Source: Bacteroidales bacterium
Lineage (GTDB): Bacteria > Bacteroidota > Bacteroidia > Bacteroidales > UBA7960
DNA: 64,000 bases
NCBI GenBank assembly: GCA_007118495.1
Contig: SKRM01000004.1
Coordinates: 62,001-126,000, forward strand
Direction of reading: 5' to 3'
Below are positions 62,267-64,000 of this stretch, piece after piece. The position numbers and the translations under genes are program-made. The notes beneath the pieces are model-generated. The model searched no databases and had not been told where the DNA came from. It saw nothing but the letters and a program-made list of their open reading frames with translations. Numbering within the stretch: the first letter of the stretch is position 1; each line of letters begins with the position of its first letter.

Positions 62267-64000
62267 CCGGGTTCATCAGCAGGATCAAGGCGAAAATACA
62301 GTCCTGAAAACATAATGTACGGGCCAGATTCATCTTTACCGAAAAATACCGTTTCACCCTTGTACATACCAAACCCTGCGATCACTGCCTCGCTCCCTGA
62401 TTTGGGGACCAGATTGTATAAGGCTGACCCGTAGCCAAAAACCCTTTCCTGATGTGGACTTAATATAAGCCGCAATTGCAGGATACCATCAGTGAGGCTG
62501 AGGTTGGCACCACTATAGATCATGGTTTCAGTTCTGGGATTCACCCCCACAAGCCGGTAACTGCCCAGTCTTTCAAATATATCGGGCGACAATCTGTAAG
62601 CCCCCGATATATCAGTACCAACCGGATAGATACTGCCCAGTCTGTCAACTATAAGCACCCGGGTGTCTTCCAGTTTGTCAGTTGTAAAACGAAACGAATC
62701 TTCGATTGAAAACCAGCCATCTTCATGGTAAAAGGCTTGCAGAGTCTGTCCCCTTGTACTTAGTACAACACCCGAAGCCATTTCAGAAACAGAAAAAAGA
62801 TCTGTTTGAAGCAAGTAGTGTCCTAAAACACGGTTGATGTCATGTGTGTCAGGCTCAACAACCGTATAAATATCATAAGATTCGGTAGTTTCAGATAATA
62901 CTTCTCCGGTTTCCATGATGGCAGCAAAGACTATCATCCTGGCCATATTTTCCAAAACTTCCAGAACACCCCCTGTATTACACAATAGCACTACACCCAC
63001 ATGGTATGAAGGAGCTATGGCAATTACCGCATTAAAATGCATGGTGCTTCCAAACTGGTATGCATATACCCCACCTGTTTCATCAGGCAATTCTTCAAGT
63101 ATCCAGCTCCAGCCAGACCTGAAACTCACATCCAGTGTCCGGGGTGATTTGTGGTCAGATAACATATCCCTGAAAAGACCAGCTGGTACTGCCGGATCAG
63201 AAGCTCCTCCATCCATCAGCCACCACAATAGTTGTGTCATATCCTGAGCTGTTGAATACAGTCCACTGCTGGCGTACTGCTTCTGGGGAAACTCAGTGTA
63301 ATGGTAATTGTCATGCTGGATATACGCATTGGATAGGGCCGCAAGTTCAGTTCCCTGCTCATAAAAGTAACTATCATGCATCTGAAGAGGGGTTAAAACC
63401 TGCTCCCTGATAAATTCTGTAAATGTTTTCCCGCTGACCTCCTCAATCACCAAACCCAGGAGATCGTATCCGATATTGGAGTATACGTATTTTGCTTCTG
63501 GAGGGTAAGCCACATACTGAGTTGAAAGATATTCAAGCAAGTCAGGCCGGGCATCGGTATCAGAGCTCAACAATCCCTTATACAGGTCACGGGGCAAACC
63601 TGCATAATGTGATAAAACTTGCCTGATGGTAACTGGCGACCGGTCAATAAACCTGCTGTTAATGGTAAATCCGGGCAAATAGTCTGAAACCGCCTTATCA
63701 AGGTCAATTATCTCTTCATCGGCCAATTGCATAATAGCCATTGCAGTGAATAGTTTGGTCAATGATGCTACAGGATAAAGGGTATATTGCGTCGCCTTAT
63801 GGTTCGCAGCCAGATTTGCATGGCCAAAACCTGCAGCCCAACTGGTCTTTTCAGGACCTACTACACCTACTGAAAGTCCTTTGATCTGCTCAGCCCTCAT
63901 CATAAGCTCAACATATGAAGCTATGCGTGACCCCAGACTTTGTTCTTCACCATGGGCAATCTGAATTTGAAAAGCCAGCAACAGGCCTGCAATACTTACA
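62263..64000 (-). CDS. Beta-lactamase-fold serine hydrolase, 5' end outside window
   Basis: This is an exported serine hydrolase of the class C beta-lactamase/penicillin-binding protein family, with at least 578 residues visible. The reading frame runs through the window edge: the last visible codons (VSIAGLLLAFQIQIAHGEE) are the core of a signal peptide, so only a few residues are missing. The Ser-x-x-Lys motif is in VASLTKLF, and Tyr-x-Asn in YVYSNIGY. A second domain of beta strands (about 380-570) follows. It could be an esterase, D-aminopeptidase or carboxypeptidase; the substrate is unknown. Confidence 0.83.
   Translation of the reverse strand, partial: VSIAGLLLAFQIQIAHGEEQSLGSRIASYVELMMRAEQIKGLSVGVVGPEKTSWAAGFGHANLAANHKATQYTLYPVASLTKLFTAMAIMQLADEEIIDLDKAVSDYLPGFTINSRFIDRSPVTIRQVLSHYAGLPRDLYKGLLSSDTDARPDLLEYLSTQYVAYPPEAKYVYSNIGYDLLGLVIEEVSGKTFTEFIREQVLTPLQMHDSYFYEQGTELAALSNAYIQHDNYHYTEFPQKQYASSGLYSTAQDMTQLLWWLMDGGASDPAVPAGLFRDMLSDHKSPRTLDVSFRSGWSWILEELPDETGGVYAYQFGSTMHFNAVIAIAPSYHVGVVLLCNTGGVLEVLENMARMIVFAAIMETGEVLSETTESYDIYTVVEPDTHDINRVLGHYLLQTDLFSVSEMASGVVLSTRGQTLQAFYHEDGWFSIEDSFRFTTDKLEDTRVLIVDRLGSIYPVGTDISGAYRLSPDIFERLGSYRLVGVNPRTETMIYSGANLSLTDGILQLRLILSPHQERVFGYGSALYNLVPKSGSEAVIAGFGMYKGETVFFGKDESGPYIMFSGLYFRLDPADEPG

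Overview
The window is a compact, gene-dense piece of a chromosome from a member of the Bacteroidota, probably an anaerobic or facultative Bacteroidales/Marinilabiliales-type bacterium. The evidence is threefold. Families largely confined to this phylum are present: lipoprotein TamA-like TamL, a DUF4831 lipoprotein, a BatA-domain VWA protein and a DUF5916 outer membrane protein. Most transcription units are preceded by the phylum's -7 element TAnnTTTG instead of a sigma70-type promoter. Shine-Dalgarno sequences are mostly absent. Hybrid cluster protein, HemW-like and other radical SAM proteins fit a low-oxygen life. I see no prophage, insertion sequence, CRISPR array, rRNA or tRNA, and no gene-free stretch longer than about 300 bases.

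Layout. 1-12.0 kb: partial glmM (-), diverging from a first TamL-like barrel gene, a RecD-like helicase and a GH13 amylase; a secreted DUF4168-like protein; folC with an exbB-exbD-tonB cluster (-); and a glycolytic GAPDH. 12.1-19.4 kb: a YrbL-like protein (-); pepE and a DUF4831 lipoprotein; an SDR, a GNAT-nitrilase fusion and a DoxX-like membrane protein; and an unrecognised secreted protein (-). 19.5-25.1 kb: a YciO-type protein with kdsA; an M23 endopeptidase with a YIP1 membrane protein (-); xerC/D; and hemW (-).

25.2-41.9 kb: a peculiar repeat-rich promoter region leads into pgeF, pepT, an Elp3-like radical SAM gene and a DUF6873 gene. Then come parC with a second GAPDH gene (-), a BatA/VWA protein (-), a KAS III enzyme with a tricorn-like protease, and the tamB-tamL pair (-) that runs on to 46.9 kb. 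47.0-52.1 kb: a SUI1/YciH gene facing ferritin, then an Rrf2 regulator, ferredoxin, hybrid cluster protein, Bfd-like protein and lipoprotein, which reads as a nitrosative-stress module. 52.2-64 kb: a DUF5916 protein, the operon argR-argG-argH-carA-carB preceded by two well-spaced ARG boxes, and a partial beta-lactamase-fold serine hydrolase (-).

The genes work together in recognisable groups: envelope biogenesis (glmM, kdsA, two TamL, TamB, M23, PgeF, ExbBD-TonB), central carbon metabolism (two GAPDH, amylase), arginine and carbamoyl phosphate synthesis under ArgR, and NO/iron stress (Rrf2, ferredoxin, Hcp, ferritin). The least explained items are the exact promoter duplication with nested inverted repeats upstream of pgeF, the radical SAM-DUF6873 pair, the GNAT-nitrilase fusion, the zinc-ligand substitution in the M23 enzyme, and an orphan 598-residue secreted protein. 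None of these alone proves a new system. The radical SAM-DUF6873 pair and the pgeF promoter element are the best candidates for something undescribed.
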